Assembly (NCBI GenBank): GCA_014376585.1
Contig: JACMRG010000408.1
Coordinates: 1 to 53,198 of the forward strand
Direction: 5' to 3'
From: Opitutaceae bacterium
GTDB lineage: Bacteria > Verrucomicrobiota > Verrucomicrobiia > Opitutales > Opitutaceae
DNA length: 53,198 bases
Shown: piece after piece, positions 35,555 through 44,567 of the stretch
How positions within the stretch are numbered: position 1 is the first letter of the stretch
How the letters are laid out: the number at the start of each line of letters is the position of its first letter
Translations under genes and position numbers: made by a program
The notes under the pieces: model-generated
What the model saw: the letters and a program-made list of their open reading frames with translations, nothing else
Told to the model about the DNA's origin: nothing
The model's database searches: none

Positions 35555-36535
35555 ATGGCCAAAATCCACAACGACATCACGGAAACGATCGGCAACACCC
35601 CGCTCGTGCGCCTCAACCGCACCGCGGCCGCCCACGGCGCGCAGGCCGAGATCCTGCTCAAACTCGAGTTCTTCAACCCGCTCTCCAGCATCAAGGACCG
35701 CATCGGCTTCGCCATGATCGACGACGCCCTGCGGAGCGGCAAAATCACCAAGGACACTGTCCTCATCGAGCCGACCTCCGGCAACACCGGCATCGCGCTC
35801 GCCTTCGTCGCCGCCGCGAAAGGCCTCAAGCTCATCCTCACCATGCCCGAGACGATGACCATCGAACGCCGTAAACTCCTCAAGGTTCTCGGAGCCCGCC
35901 TCATCCTCACCGAAGGTGCCAAGGGCATGAAGGGCGCCATCGCCAAGGCCGAGGAACTCGCCGCCAAGATCCCCGGCGCCGTCATCCTCCAGCAGTTCAA
36001 CAATCCCTCGAATCCGGAAATCCATCGCAAAACCACCGCCGAGGAAATCTGGCGCGATACCGACGGCAAAGTGGACATCCTCGTCGCCGGCATCGGCACC
36101 GGCGGCACCATCACCGGTATCGGCGAAGTGCTGAAAGCCCGCAAACCGTCCGTCAAAATCGTGGCCGTCGAGCCCGATTCCTCGCCCGTCCTTTCCGGCG
36201 GGGCTCCCGGACCTCACAAACTTCAAGGCATCGGCGCCGGCTTCGTGCCCGGCGTGCTCAACACCAAGGTTTACGACGAGGTCATCCGCGTTAAAGAAGC
36301 CGACTCCGGTCCCGTTTCGAAGCAGGTCAACCAGCTCGACGGTATTCCGATCGGCATCTCTTCCGGCGCCGCCGTCTGGTCCGCGCTGCAACTCGCGAAG
36401 CGTCCCGAAAACAAGGGCAAGCAGATCGTCGTGATCATCCCGTCCGCCTCCGAGCGCTACCTCTCTTCTTGGCTCTTCGCCGACATCAACGTCGAGAGCG
36501 ACTCCATCGACGACCTCCTCGGCGCCGCCAAATAA
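35555..36535 (+). CDS. cysK: Cysteine synthase A (O-acetylserine sulfhydrylase)
   Basis: A 326-residue PLP enzyme that joins O-acetylserine and sulfide to make cysteine. The PLP lysine is K47 in NPLSSIK47-DRIG; the substrate loop [17 protein letters not shown], the phosphate-binding [13 protein letters not shown] and the late [12 protein letters not shown] and GISSGAA segments are all present. It closes the sulfate uptake run and ends before a GC-rich hairpin. In CymR systems CysK is also the co-regulator, so the linked Rrf2 protein is a plausible partner. Confidence 0.96.
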   Translation: MAKIHNDITETIGNTPLVRLNRTAAAHGAQAEILLKLEFFNPLSSIKDRIGFAMIDDALRSGKITKDTVLIEPTSGNTGIALAFVAAAKGLKLILTMPETMTIERRKLLKVLGARLILTEGAKGMKGAIAKAEELAAKIPGAVILQQFNNPSNPEIHRKTTAEEIWRDTDGKVDILVAGIGTGGTITGIGEVLKARKPSVKIVAVEPDSSPVLSGGAPGPHKLQGIGAGFVPGVLNTKVYDEVIRVKEADSGPVSKQVNQLDGIPIGISSGAAVWSALQLAKRPENKGKQIVVIIPSASERYLSSWLFADINVESDSIDDLLGAAK

Positions 36536-36550
36536 AAGTTATCTTCCGTG

Positions 36551-36574
36551 CGCCCCGCGTCGCTGCGCGGGGCG
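36551..36574 (+). terminator. GC-rich hairpin after cysK
   Basis: Perfect 9-base stem CGCCCCGCG (36551-36559) and CGCGGGGCG (36566-36574), loop of 6. There is no T-run, so it may be a weak terminator or an RNA-stabilising hairpin. Confidence 0.5.
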
Positions 36575-36833
36575 TATGTTGTCAGTCGTTCTTTTTCCGC
36601 ACCCCGGCCACGGAGGCGGTCAGTTTGCTCATCGGCGACGCACTCGCTGCGTCGCCGGCTCTATGCGAGGTTGGCCAGTCATCTGGAATCGTTCGCCGCC
36701 CATCCGGGCATTTTACGCTGATCCACGCCCGCTCGTTCCTGTCGCGCTTTTATTGGTTCCACCGGTTCCAAGGCGCGGGAGTTGCTGAGTGGGAATGCCG
36801 TCTCTTTTCACCGCTTTGTTTTAAACTACCACC
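36575..36833 (+). other. Leader region of the TonB-receptor gene with a hairpin
   Basis: 259 bases without a gene. A perfect 9-base stem-loop lies at 36634-36656 (GGCGACGCA/TGCGTCGCC, loop CTCGC). Nothing resembles a cobalamin or SAM riboswitch on reading. A promoter probably lies in the less GC-rich 36740-36830 part (TTTTATTGG, TTTTAAACT), not fixed to exact boxes. Confidence 0.35.
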
Positions 36834-39464
36834 ATGAGCCCACGCACCTACCTTCCGCCGCGCCTTACCGTCGCGTTCGCGGCCCTCGCGCTCGCCACCG
36901 CGGCGTCCGCCCAAACCGTGACCCCCGTCGCCAAAGACGAGGCCGTGAGCCTCGAGGCTTTCGTCACCATCGGCTCGCGCTTCAACCAGCGCACCGCCAC
37001 CGAATCCGCCGTCCCCATCGACGTCATCACCGAGCGTGAAATCCGCCAGGGCGGCTACACCGAGACCGCCAAGATTCTCCAGGCGCAGATCCCGTCGTTC
37101 AACAATCCGCATCCGACCACGCCCGACGGCAACACGCACATCCGCTCCGTCACGCTGCGCGGCCTCTCGCCCCATCAGACGCTCGTCCTCGTCAACGGCA
37201 AGCGCCGGCACACCTCCGCTTGGGTCAACACCGGCGGCACCATCGGCCGCGGCGCCGTTTCCACCGATCTCAACGCCATCCCGTCCACCGCGCTCGGCCG
37301 CATCGAAGTGCTTCGTGACGGCGCCTCCGCGCAATACGGCTCCGACGCCATCGCGGGCGTGATCAACCTCGTCCTCCGCGAAGACCTCGGCTTCGGCGCG
37401 AGCGGCACTTACGGCGCGACCAAGGAAAGCGGCGGCGAAGTCTGGGAAGCATCCGTCGAGTCCGGCTTCAAACTCGGCGACGGCGGTTATTTCCACAGCA
37501 CGCTTTATCACCGCGACCGCAACGCCACCAACAGCGCGCTGCCCGACACCCGCCAGTTCTACTTTGGCACCAACGCCACCACCGGTGCCGTCACCGCCAA
37601 CAACGCCGCCTTCGCCTCCGGCACCACGAACCCGCCCGCCAATACCCTCCTTGATCCGCGTGAAGCCTCGGTGAACCGCAACGTCTGGCGCTACGGAGAC
37701 GGCGACCTCGTCGAAAACACGTTTTTCTTCAACGCCGGCGTCCCGCTCCAGCCCAAAAAGGCGCTCGAATTCTACGCCTTCGGCGGCATCGGCCGCAGCG
37801 AGGCCGTCTCCAACGCGTCCTTCCGTCGTCCCGCCGACAACAACAACGTCCGCGCCCTTTACCCGAACGGCTTTCTGCCCTTCGTTGATACCGACAGCAC
37901 CAACCTCTCCCTTGCCGCCGGCCTTCGCGGCAAAGCCAGCACGTGGGACTGGGACCTCAGCCAAGAAATCGGCAACAACAAGCTGAAATATTTCACGCAC
38001 AACACGCTCAACGCCTCGCTCGGCACCGCCAGCCCTACGCGCTTCTACAACGGCCGCCTCGAGTTCACGCAGGCCGTTACCAATCTGGATCTCAAGACCA
38101 GCCTCGATGGCGGTCTGCCCGCGCCCGTGAAGGTCGCCACCGGGGCCGAGTTCCGTGCCGACTCCTACAAGATTGGCTCAGGCGGGCCCGACTCCTCCCG
38201 CGGCGGCGGCGTCGCCGTCCTCGACGGTCCGTCCATCGGCGCCGTCGCTACGGTCGGCGCGCAAGGCTTCGGCGGTATCGGCCCGCGCGACGCTCAGGAC
38301 GTCGATCGCCACAGCTACGCGTTCTACGTGGACGCCGAAAATGATCTCACGAAAACCCTCCGTGTCTCCGCCGCCGCCCGCTTCGAGGACTACAGCGATT
38401 TTGGCACCACGTTTAACGGCAAGGGCGCCGCGCGCCTCGCGCTCTTAGGCGGCCTCGCCGCGCGCGCCTCCGTGAGCACCGGCTTCCACGCTCCTGCGCT
38501 CCAGCAGCAATCCTTCGGCTCCACCAGCAGCCGCACCGACGCCAACACCAACACGATCATCCTCTCGCGCGTTTTCCCCGTCGGCGATCCCGCGGCCCGC
38601 GCCCTCGGAGCAACCAAGCTCGACGCCGAAAAATCCATCAACTGGACCGGCGGCTTCGCGTATGAAAACGGCGGCCTCGCCGCGACGGCGGACTTTTATC
38701 AGATCGAAATCAATGACCGCATCTTCCTCTCCAGCCAGTTCACCGGCACCGCCGTCCTGAACTACCTCACCGCCCAAGGCATCGCCGGGGTCGAGGGCGC
38801 GCGCTTCTTCACAAACGCCGCCGACACCAAGACCCGTGGCTTCGACCTCACGCTGCGTGATCGTTTCTCCCTCGGCCCACTCGGCAAACTCACGGTGACC
38901 GCCGGCTACAATTACAACACCACCACGCTCACCCGCGTGCGCTCCACGCCCGCTTCCGTGACCGCGCTCGGTATCACCACGCCGCTCTTTGACATCACCG
39001 AACGCATCCGCGCCACCCGCGGCCAGCCGCGCACCAACGCCCAGCTCGCCCTCGCGTGGGACTACCAGCGCTTCTCCTTCCTCGCCCGCGGCGTCCGCTA
39101 CGGCGACTACGAGGCCGTCGCGCTCACCAACCTCTCCGCCGCTCAAGTCGCGCTATTCTCCGCGGGTTCCAACTTCCGCACGCTGCCCACCGAGACCATC
39201 GGCGCCGCCGCGGGCAATGCGGACGTGATCGGCAAGTTCGATGCGCGCATCCTCACCGACTTGGATTTCGCCTATCGCCTGAACGACCGCTTCACCCTCT
39301 CCGTCGGCGCGAACAACGCCTTCAACATTCACCCGCCCGAGGTCATCCGCAGCAACCCGCAGCGCCTCGGTGCCGATGCCGGCGGCGTGTTCCGCTACAG
39401 CGAGTTCTCGCCGTTTTCCTATAGCGGCGCGTTTTACTACACGCGTCTCACGGTTAAATTCTAA
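36834..39464 (+). CDS. TonB-dependent outer-membrane receptor
   Basis: An 876-residue receptor that imports a bulky or scarce nutrient using TonB energy. It has a signal peptide (MSPRTYLPPRLTVAFAALALA...SAQ), a short TonB-box-like VSLEAFVTIGSR segment (about 40-52), a plug domain (about 55-180) with SVTLRGLSPHQTLVLVNGKRRH and the IEVLRDGASAQYGSDAIAGVINLVL signature, then a 22-strand barrel ending in Phe. The substrate cannot be read. Its place after the sulfate and cysteine genes suggests an organosulfur compound, inferred only from position. Confidence 0.93.
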   Translation: MSPRTYLPPRLTVAFAALALATAASAQTVTPVAKDEAVSLEAFVTIGSRFNQRTATESAVPIDVITEREIRQGGYTETAKILQAQIPSFNNPHPTTPDGNTHIRSVTLRGLSPHQTLVLVNGKRRHTSAWVNTGGTIGRGAVSTDLNAIPSTALGRIEVLRDGASAQYGSDAIAGVINLVLREDLGFGASGTYGATKESGGEVWEASVESGFKLGDGGYFHSTLYHRDRNATNSALPDTRQFYFGTNATTGAVTANNAAFASGTTNPPANTLLDPREASVNRNVWRYGDGDLVENTFFFNAGVPLQPKKALEFYAFGGIGRSEAVSNASFRRPADNNNVRALYPNGFLPFVDTDSTNLSLAAGLRGKASTWDWDLSQEIGNNKLKYFTHNTLNASLGTASPTRFYNGRLEFTQAVTNLDLKTSLDGGLPAPVKVATGAEFRADSYKIGSGGPDSSRGGGVAVLDGPSIGAVATVGAQGFGGIGPRDAQDVDRHSYAFYVDAENDLTKTLRVSAAARFEDYSDFGTTFNGKGAARLALLGGLAARASVSTGFHAPALQQQSFGSTSSRTDANTNTIILSRVFPVGDPAARALGATKLDAEKSINWTGGFAYENGGLAATADFYQIEINDRIFLSSQFTGTAVLNYLTAQGIAGVEGARFFTNAADTKTRGFDLTLRDRFSLGPLGKLTVTAGYNYNTTTLTRVRSTPASVTALGITTPLFDITERIRATRGQPRTNAQLALAWDYQRFSFLARGVRYGDYEAVALTNLSAAQVALFSAGSNFRTLPTETIGAAAGNADVIGKFDARILTDLDFAYRLNDRFTLSVGANNAFNIHPPEVIRSNPQRLGADAGGVFRYSEFSPFSYSGAFYYTRLTVKF

Positions 39465-39476
39465 TCCCGCGTCCCC

Positions 39477-39554
39477 GGTAGCGCCGGGACCTCCGGTCCC
39501 GGCCTCCGCGCTGTAAGTTCATCTCAGGCCGCGCCCGGAGGTTGCGGCCCTACC
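39477..39554. repeat. Palindromic intergenic repeat, copy 5
   Basis: Left arm 39477-39505 (GGTAGCGCCGGGACCTCCGG...) and right arm 39526-39554 (...CCGGAGGTTGCGGCCCTACC) pair at about 24 of 29 positions. Same family as copy 3 at 12589. It lies between the TonB receptor and the aminotransferase on the same strand. Confidence 0.65.
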
Positions 39555-39583
39555 TCCAGAATCCCGTCCCCGTCTCGTCCCCC

Positions 39584-40681
39584 ATGCCCACGCCCCCGTC
39601 TCGTCCCCGCACTCTTCTCGCCTGCTTCGCCGGGCTTGCGCTCACCGGCGCCGCGTTCGCACAGCCGGCCGCGCCGGTGCGGCTCGCGCTCAATGAAAAT
39701 CCCTACGGCCCTTCGCCCCAGGTGGTGAAGGCGCTGCAGGCCGATCTCGGCGGACTTTTCCGTTACGTGGGCGACGAGGCGACCGCGCTGACCAACCAGA
39801 TCGCCGCCTTCGAAGGGGTCGCGCCCGGGCAGATTATCTTGGGTGAAATCCTTGATCCGCTCGGTGTGCATCTGAGCCTCCAAGGCGGTCCCGGCGGCGA
39901 ATTCATCTACACCGTTCCCGGCTATCCCGCCCTCGTCGATGCCGGCGCCCGCGTCGGTGGCGTCATTGTCGCAGTGCCGCTCAACGCGAAACTCGAAAAC
40001 GATCTCCCGGCCATTAAGGCCAGGGTCAGCGCCAAGACCCGCGCCGTCTTCCTCATCAACCCGCACAACCCTTCCGGCACCGTTAATCCGGCCGAGGAAT
40101 TTCTGTCCTTTGTCCGCCAGATTTCGAAACGGGCGCTCGTCATCGTCGATGAGGCCTACCTTGAGTTCGGCGATGACTACGCGAAACGCACCGCGGCCTC
40201 GCTCACGCGCGCCGGTGAAAACGTGATGGTCTTCCGCACCTTCGCCAAAGTTCACGGCCTCGCCGCGCTGCCCTTCGGCTACGCCGTCGCCCCTCGCCCG
40301 CTCGCCGAGTATCTGCGCAAACAGGGGCTCGGTTTCTCCCGCGATCAAAACCGCCTCGCGCTCGCCGCCGCCTCCGCGAGCCTGCGCGACACCGCGCACA
40401 TCGTCCGCGTCCACGACGCCGTCGCCGCCGAGCGCGTGAAGTGGCACGCGGTGCTCGATGAGCTCAAACTCCGCCACACCGACTCGCAGGCCAACTTCGT
40501 CTATTTCGACGCCGCGCGCCTGCAGGCCGAAGTCGCGAAAGCTCTCCTGGCCGACGGCGTCGTGGTCGCCCGCGGTTTTGCTCCGCACACCACGTGGGTC
40601 CGCATCACCATCGGCCTGCCCGGGGAAAACGCCCGCGCCCAAGCGGCGGTGAAGAATTTATTCGGCGCGACGGCGAAGTAG
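39584..40681 (+). CDS. Exported HisC-like PLP aminotransferase
   Basis: A 365-residue class I/II aminotransferase resembling histidinol-phosphate aminotransferase. Directly after a signal-peptide-like leader (residues 1-28, RTLLACFAGLALTGAAFAQ) the enzyme opens with RLALNENPYGPSPQVVKAL, the normal N-terminus of HisC-like proteins. Later blocks are NPHNPSGTV, IVDEAYLEFG, the PLP lysine in FRTFAKVHGL, and a terminal Arg in TWVRITIG. The start at 39584 gives the leader; the earlier ATG at 39542 lies within the palindrome. Exported aminotransferases of this type are known in other Gram-negatives but their substrates are not settled. The true HisC role in histidine synthesis is unlikely outside the cytoplasm. 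Confidence 0.8.
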   Translation: MPTPPSRPRTLLACFAGLALTGAAFAQPAAPVRLALNENPYGPSPQVVKALQADLGGLFRYVGDEATALTNQIAAFEGVAPGQIILGEILDPLGVHLSLQGGPGGEFIYTVPGYPALVDAGARVGGVIVAVPLNAKLENDLPAIKARVSAKTRAVFLINPHNPSGTVNPAEEFLSFVRQISKRALVIVDEAYLEFGDDYAKRTAASLTRAGENVMVFRTFAKVHGLAALPFGYAVAPRPLAEYLRKQGLGFSRDQNRLALAAASASLRDTAHIVRVHDAVAAERVKWHAVLDELKLRHTDSQANFVYFDAARLQAEVAKALLADGVVVARGFAPHTTWVRITIGLPGENARAQAAVKNLFGATAK

Positions 40682-40770
40682 GGCGGGGGCCGGCGCCCGC
40701 GCGCACATGACGTGCCCGTGCCGGGTTGGGCTTTGCCAAGGGGGGGCGGGCGACCCTGCTGGGCGGTTCC

Positions 40771-41796
40771 ATGCGGTTACTCCTCCGCGGGTTGTCGGCC
40801 GCTTTTGCGGCCTGTGTTCTCATCGCGCCGGCTGGCCGTGCGCTCGAAGCGATCAAGGGGGGACGCCGGCCCGGCGCGAACTCGCCCCGGCGGTGCGGCC
40901 GATCTTCGAGCAGGAGGATTTCGCTCTGCGCGATCAGATGGCGGACAAGATGCGCGGAGAAAAATCCCGCCTGCCCGGGGGCGCGTGGAAATTGGCGGGG
41001 TTCTACACGGCGTTTCAGTTTGAAGGCACGGAGCGCGCGTCGACCGACTGGCCTGGGTTGTTTGCGCGCCTCGAGCGGGGGAGCGGGCGGTCCGGCCTCG
41101 ATCACCGCGCGCGTCGCCCGCGCCACCGCGTTGACCAGCTACGCGTGGGCGGCACGCGGGAGCGGATATGCGGACAAGGTTTCGGCCGAGGGTGGGGGGC
41201 TTTTTGAGCAACGCCTCGCGTAGGCGAGCACGTCGCTGCAATCCGACGCGGCGCTGAAAAAACGCCCCGGATATTACTCGACCATGATGCTGGTCGCCCT
41301 GGGCCAAGGGTGGCGGCGCGGCGGCTACGACCGCCTTTTCGCGGAGGCGGTCGCGCTGGCGCCCGACTACGAGACGTGCTATTTCCGCATGGCGAATTTC
41401 CTCCGGGAGAAGTGGTCTGGCACCTCGCCCGACGAGTGGCACCGCTTCGCGCTCGCGCCGGCGGAGGCGACGAAGCGTGAGCACGAGCAAAGTTTTTATT
41501 CGCGCATCGTGTGGAGCATCCACGGCGCGGGGATGGCGCGCGTGAGCGCGTTCAAGACGGCGGGCGTTGATTGGCCGTGGATGCGCGAGGGTTTCGAGGA
41601 TCTCGGGCGGCAGTATCCCGATTCGCTGTGGAATAAAAACGCGTTCTGTTTTTATGCATTTGCCGCCGACGACAAGGTGACGGCGCGGCGGTTGTTTGCC
41701 GAACTCGCCGGTCGGTATGCGCGCAAGATCTGGGGCCGCCCGGAAAATTTTAACCGCACGGTCCGGTGGGCCAATGCAGGTGCGCGCACGCCTTGA
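40771..41796 (+). pseudogene. DUF4034-like protein, decayed
   Basis: Pieces of one protein in shifting frames. A leader (MRLLLRGLSAAFAACVL) in the frame of 40771 gives way to VRPIFEQEDFALRDQMADKMRGEKSRLPGG and WKLAGFYTAF in the frame of 40707, then back to SYAWAARGSGYADKVSAEGG in the first frame. An in-frame TAG at about 41221 follows, then the frame is open to 41796 with YYSTMMLVALGQGWRRGGYDRLF and PDYETCYFRMANFLREKW. The order of these blocks matches DUF4034 proteins as I recall them; function is unknown. Two frameshifts and one stop mean no full product. Confidence 0.6.
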
Positions 41797-43150
41797 CCGG
41801 TTCGCGCGTCGCGGGGCCGGCCTCGCGGGGGCGCTCGGCTTTTTCGCAGCGTCCGCTGTTTTTAGCGCCGTGCCGCGATCAACCCCGGCGCCGGCGCCGC
41901 GGTGCGGGAGGATATTTCGCGGCTGACCCTGGGCACCCGCTACGCTCCCAAGATTTTCTCGGAAATTGTCCGCGGTCGGCCCGATGTGCTGCGCGCCCTG
42001 ATCGCGGCAGGAGAAGATATGAACGGGCGCAATTCGCAGGGGCTCACCGCGGTGATGGCGGTAACTCACAGTGGGAAGATGCCGCTGCTGGAGATTTTGC
42101 TTAACGCGGGCGCGGACCCGGATCGCACCGACCGGGCGGGGCGCACCGCGCTCTATATCGCCATCGGGTATGGACGGATCGACGCCACGCGGCTGTTGCT
42201 GGTGAACGGCGCCGACACCGCGCGCATTCATACGAGCGGGTCGGGCGCATCGGCCTATGCCGCCAGTCCCGGCCGACGGACGCAGGCGGGGATGTTCATG
42301 GCGGCGGGCGCCGATGCGCTGACGGAGGGTCCGGGCGAGGCGCCGATTCATTTCGCGGCGGCGCGGCAGGACCGGACGTTGATCGAGTGGTTGCTGGCGC
42401 GCGGTGAAGATATCGGCCGGCCGGCGGCGGCCACGGGCATGACGCCGCCCATGCACGCGGCGAAATTTGGCAGTCCCGGCGGGCGTCGGGCTTGTGCTCG
42501 GTTATCACCCGGATGCCAACTGGCAGGACAAGGCGGGATGGACGGCGTTGATGCACGCGGTGCATCAGGATCGTGTGGAAAACGCGGACGTGTTGCTCGC
42601 GTCGGGTGTCGATTGAAATATCGCGGGGGCCGCCGGGGAAACGGGGTATCTGCTGGCGGGGCGGCGCGGGCATGTCGCCTTGCAGCGGCGGTTGGCGGCA
42701 GGGGGCGCGAAAGTGGTCCCGATCCTTCTAGCGGCGTCGGCGCTGAGCGGGGGGACGGAGGAGCGACGTTTCGCGTGGGCGATGGCGGCGCTGGAGCGGC
42801 ACGTGAACGCGGGCGAGCAATCTCTGTTGCCGAACGCGACGGCGGATGCGCGGAGGAATCTGACGGTGGCGCAGGGCGTCGCCGGCGCCGAAGCACTGGC
42901 GCGGCGCTTGGATGAACTCTTGCAGCCGGAAACCGCGTTGGCAGAGCGCCCGGCGGTGGCGGAGCCCACGGCGACGGAATTTCAGGCGCGGATCGCGGCG
43001 ATCTCCAATGATCCGGTAGCGGTAGTGGCGCTGCGCGACGCGCGGCAGCAGCGGATCTTGATCGGGCGCGGAAGGGATGCTCCCGTGGCGGCTTTGCCAT
43101 CACAACTACCTCGCGGCGACGGCGGTCACGGCCGGTTGGCTGACGACGGA
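41774..43150 (+). pseudogene. Ankyrin-repeat protein, decayed
   Basis: A signal-like leader (ATG at 41774, RFARRGAGLAGALGFFAASAVF) shifts frame near 41870 into an ankyrin array: IVRGRPDVLRALIAAGEDMNGRNSQGLTAVMAV, LLEILLNAGADPDRTDRAGRTALYIAIGYG and IDATRLLLVNGAD (given as separate repeat pieces). A second shift near 42480 moves to GYHPDANWQDKAGWTALMHAVHQDR and VENADVLLASGVD, ended by TGA at 42614-42616 but continued in frame as a helical tail. More shifts lie near 43080, and remnants may reach 43350. It overlaps the end of the DUF4034-like remnant. Ankyrin repeats bind proteins; no partner is evident. Confidence 0.65.
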
Positions 43151-43352
43151 GGATGCCGATGTGTGAATGGCGGCGGCGGCGAGTCTCCGGCGGGCCCAGC
43201 ATCGGGATTGGGCGCAAGCGGCGCCGGCTCTCGTCGGGCGGGGCTCGGGGCGAAGGGAGGCGGTGGCGTGCGTTGGGAAGCGCTGGTGAAGCTGTTCCTC
43301 GAGAGGACCGATGCGAACAGCCCGTGGGTGCTTGCGCCCTTTGCGGCGCCGG

Positions 43353-44150
43353 TCAGGTCGCGACAGCCGATTTCACGCGGTCGGCGGCGGACCACTTGAA
43401 AAAACAAACACCGAAGGCCGCGAGCGCGACGGAGAGGCCCATCAGCTTCATGCCCACGCCGGCGAGCAGTTGATCCTCGGCGGCGCTAAAGGTGGCGAAG
43501 AGGCGCGGGGCGTATTCGTAGGTGGGGTAGAGGATATCGTCGGAGAACGTGATGTAGGCGAAGACGGGGGTCATCGCAATGAGCACACCGAAGAGGTAGA
43601 TCATGCGGGCGCCGTGGGAAATCGGCGGCAGCGCACGCGAGGGGCTGAGTAGCGGCCACCAATAGAGCAGGCCGGAGCCGAAAAACATGAGATGTTCGAC
43701 GACGTGGATCGTCTTATTTTGGAGCGCCCAGTCGTAGGCGACGGGGGCGTGCCAGAGACTGATGACGAGGGTGTAAAGCAGGCCGCAAATCAATGGTTGC
43801 GTGAGAAAGCGCAGAGGCCGGCGAAGAGAGGGCCGGGCGAGCACGGGATCGACCATCCACGCGGGCAGCCCGCGGAGGAAGAGGATGGCGGCAGGGTAGA
43901 TCAGCAACTGATGTTGCAGCATGTGGACGCTGAAGAGAAAACGTTCGCCGATCTGGTCGAGCGGGGAGCCGACGGCCAGGTAGAAGATCACGAGGGCGGC
44001 GTAGAATTGCGCGGCGTGGCCGCGAGGGAAGGCCGTGCCGGGAGCCAGACGCGGGCGCAGGGGACCGGCGAGCATCGCGTAGAGCCAGCCGAGGAAAACG
44101 AGCCCACCGACGAGGTGGGGTTCATTGTGCCAGTGGCGCCAGTCGATCAT
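43353..44150 (-). CDS. ctaG: Cytochrome c oxidase assembly protein CtaG (caa3 type)
   Basis: A 265-residue membrane protein with about seven hydrophobic segments, of the CtaG family linked to caa3 oxidases in Bacillus, needed for CuA/CuB-type copper insertion or assembly. Family features are the Trp/His-rich start (WRHWHNEPHLVGG), VHMLQHQLLIYPAAILFLRGLPAW, the SLWHAPVAYDWAL motif and VVEHLMFFGSGLLYWWPLL, whose His residues may hold copper. It is the last gene of the oxidase operon but is preceded by a terminator-like hairpin whose T-run touches its start codon. Confidence 0.92.
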   Translation of the reverse strand: MIDWRHWHNEPHLVGGLVFLGWLYAMLAGPLRPRLAPGTAFPRGHAAQFYAALVIFYLAVGSPLDQIGERFLFSVHMLQHQLLIYPAAILFLRGLPAWMVDPVLARPSLRRPLRFLTQPLICGLLYTLVISLWHAPVAYDWALQNKTIHVVEHLMFFGSGLLYWWPLLSPSRALPPISHGARMIYLFGVLIAMTPVFAYITFSDDILYPTYEYAPRLFATFSAAEDQLLAGVGMKLMGLSVALAAFGVCFFKWSAADRVKSAVAT

Positions 44151-44153
44151 GGG

Positions 44154-44181
44154 AAAAAAGAAAGGCGGCCCGGAGGCCGCC
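44154..44181 (-). terminator. Terminator-like hairpin between ctaF and ctaG
   Basis: On the minus strand a perfect 7-base stem (GGCGGCC 44175-44181 with GGCCGCC 44164-44170, loop TCCG) is followed by TTTCTTTTTT ending 3 bases before the ctaG ATG. It should lower ctaG expression relative to ctaCDEF. Confidence 0.7.
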
Positions 44182-44207
44182 GCGGATAATGGAGAACTTG
44201 GCGAGCC

Positions 44208-44558
44208 TCAGGGCGTCGCGGTGATCGGAATGCCATCTTTCACCATGAAAAGCGCCACGAGCGCCCAAGCGGTGCCGGCGGCCAGCACGAGCCCGATAAA
44301 AAACATGATCGTGCAAAAGGGCTTATCCCAGCGCAGGTGCATGAAGTAGAAGATCACATACATGAACTTCACGACGGAGAGCACAACGAGCGCCGTGACG
44401 ATGATCCACTTGGCGAAGGGCAGGTAGATGCCGACGATCTCGACGCCGGTGATGACGGCGAGGAGCATGGCGATGTTCACGTAGATCTGAAACTTGCTGT
44501 CGTCGTGGCCGTGATCGGCATGGCCGGCGGCGGGGGCGTGGGAGGCGGGTGCGCTCAT
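44208..44558 (-). CDS. ctaF: Cytochrome c oxidase subunit IV (CtaF/CoxD-like)
   Basis: A 116-residue membrane protein. A His-rich head (HAPAAGHADHGHDD) precedes three hydrophobic segments: YVNIAMLLAVITGVEIVGIYL, WIIVTALVVLSVVKFMYVIFYFMHLRW and MFFIGLVLAAGTAWALVALF (parts shown). The VKFMYVIFYFMHLRWD block is that of the subunit IV/CyoD family, which helps assemble the CuB centre. It begins 9 bases after subunit III ends. Confidence 0.9.
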   Translation of the reverse strand: MSAPASHAPAAGHADHGHDDSKFQIYVNIAMLLAVITGVEIVGIYLPFAKWIIVTALVVLSVVKFMYVIFYFMHLRWDKPFCTIMFFIGLVLAAGTAWALVALFMVKDGIPITATP

Positions 44559-44567
44559 GGTGATTTC

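Noticed and set aside
36575-36833. Possible cobalamin or SAM riboswitch before the TonB receptor
   Set aside because: The conserved core words of these riboswitches were not found by eye; only a simple hairpin remains.
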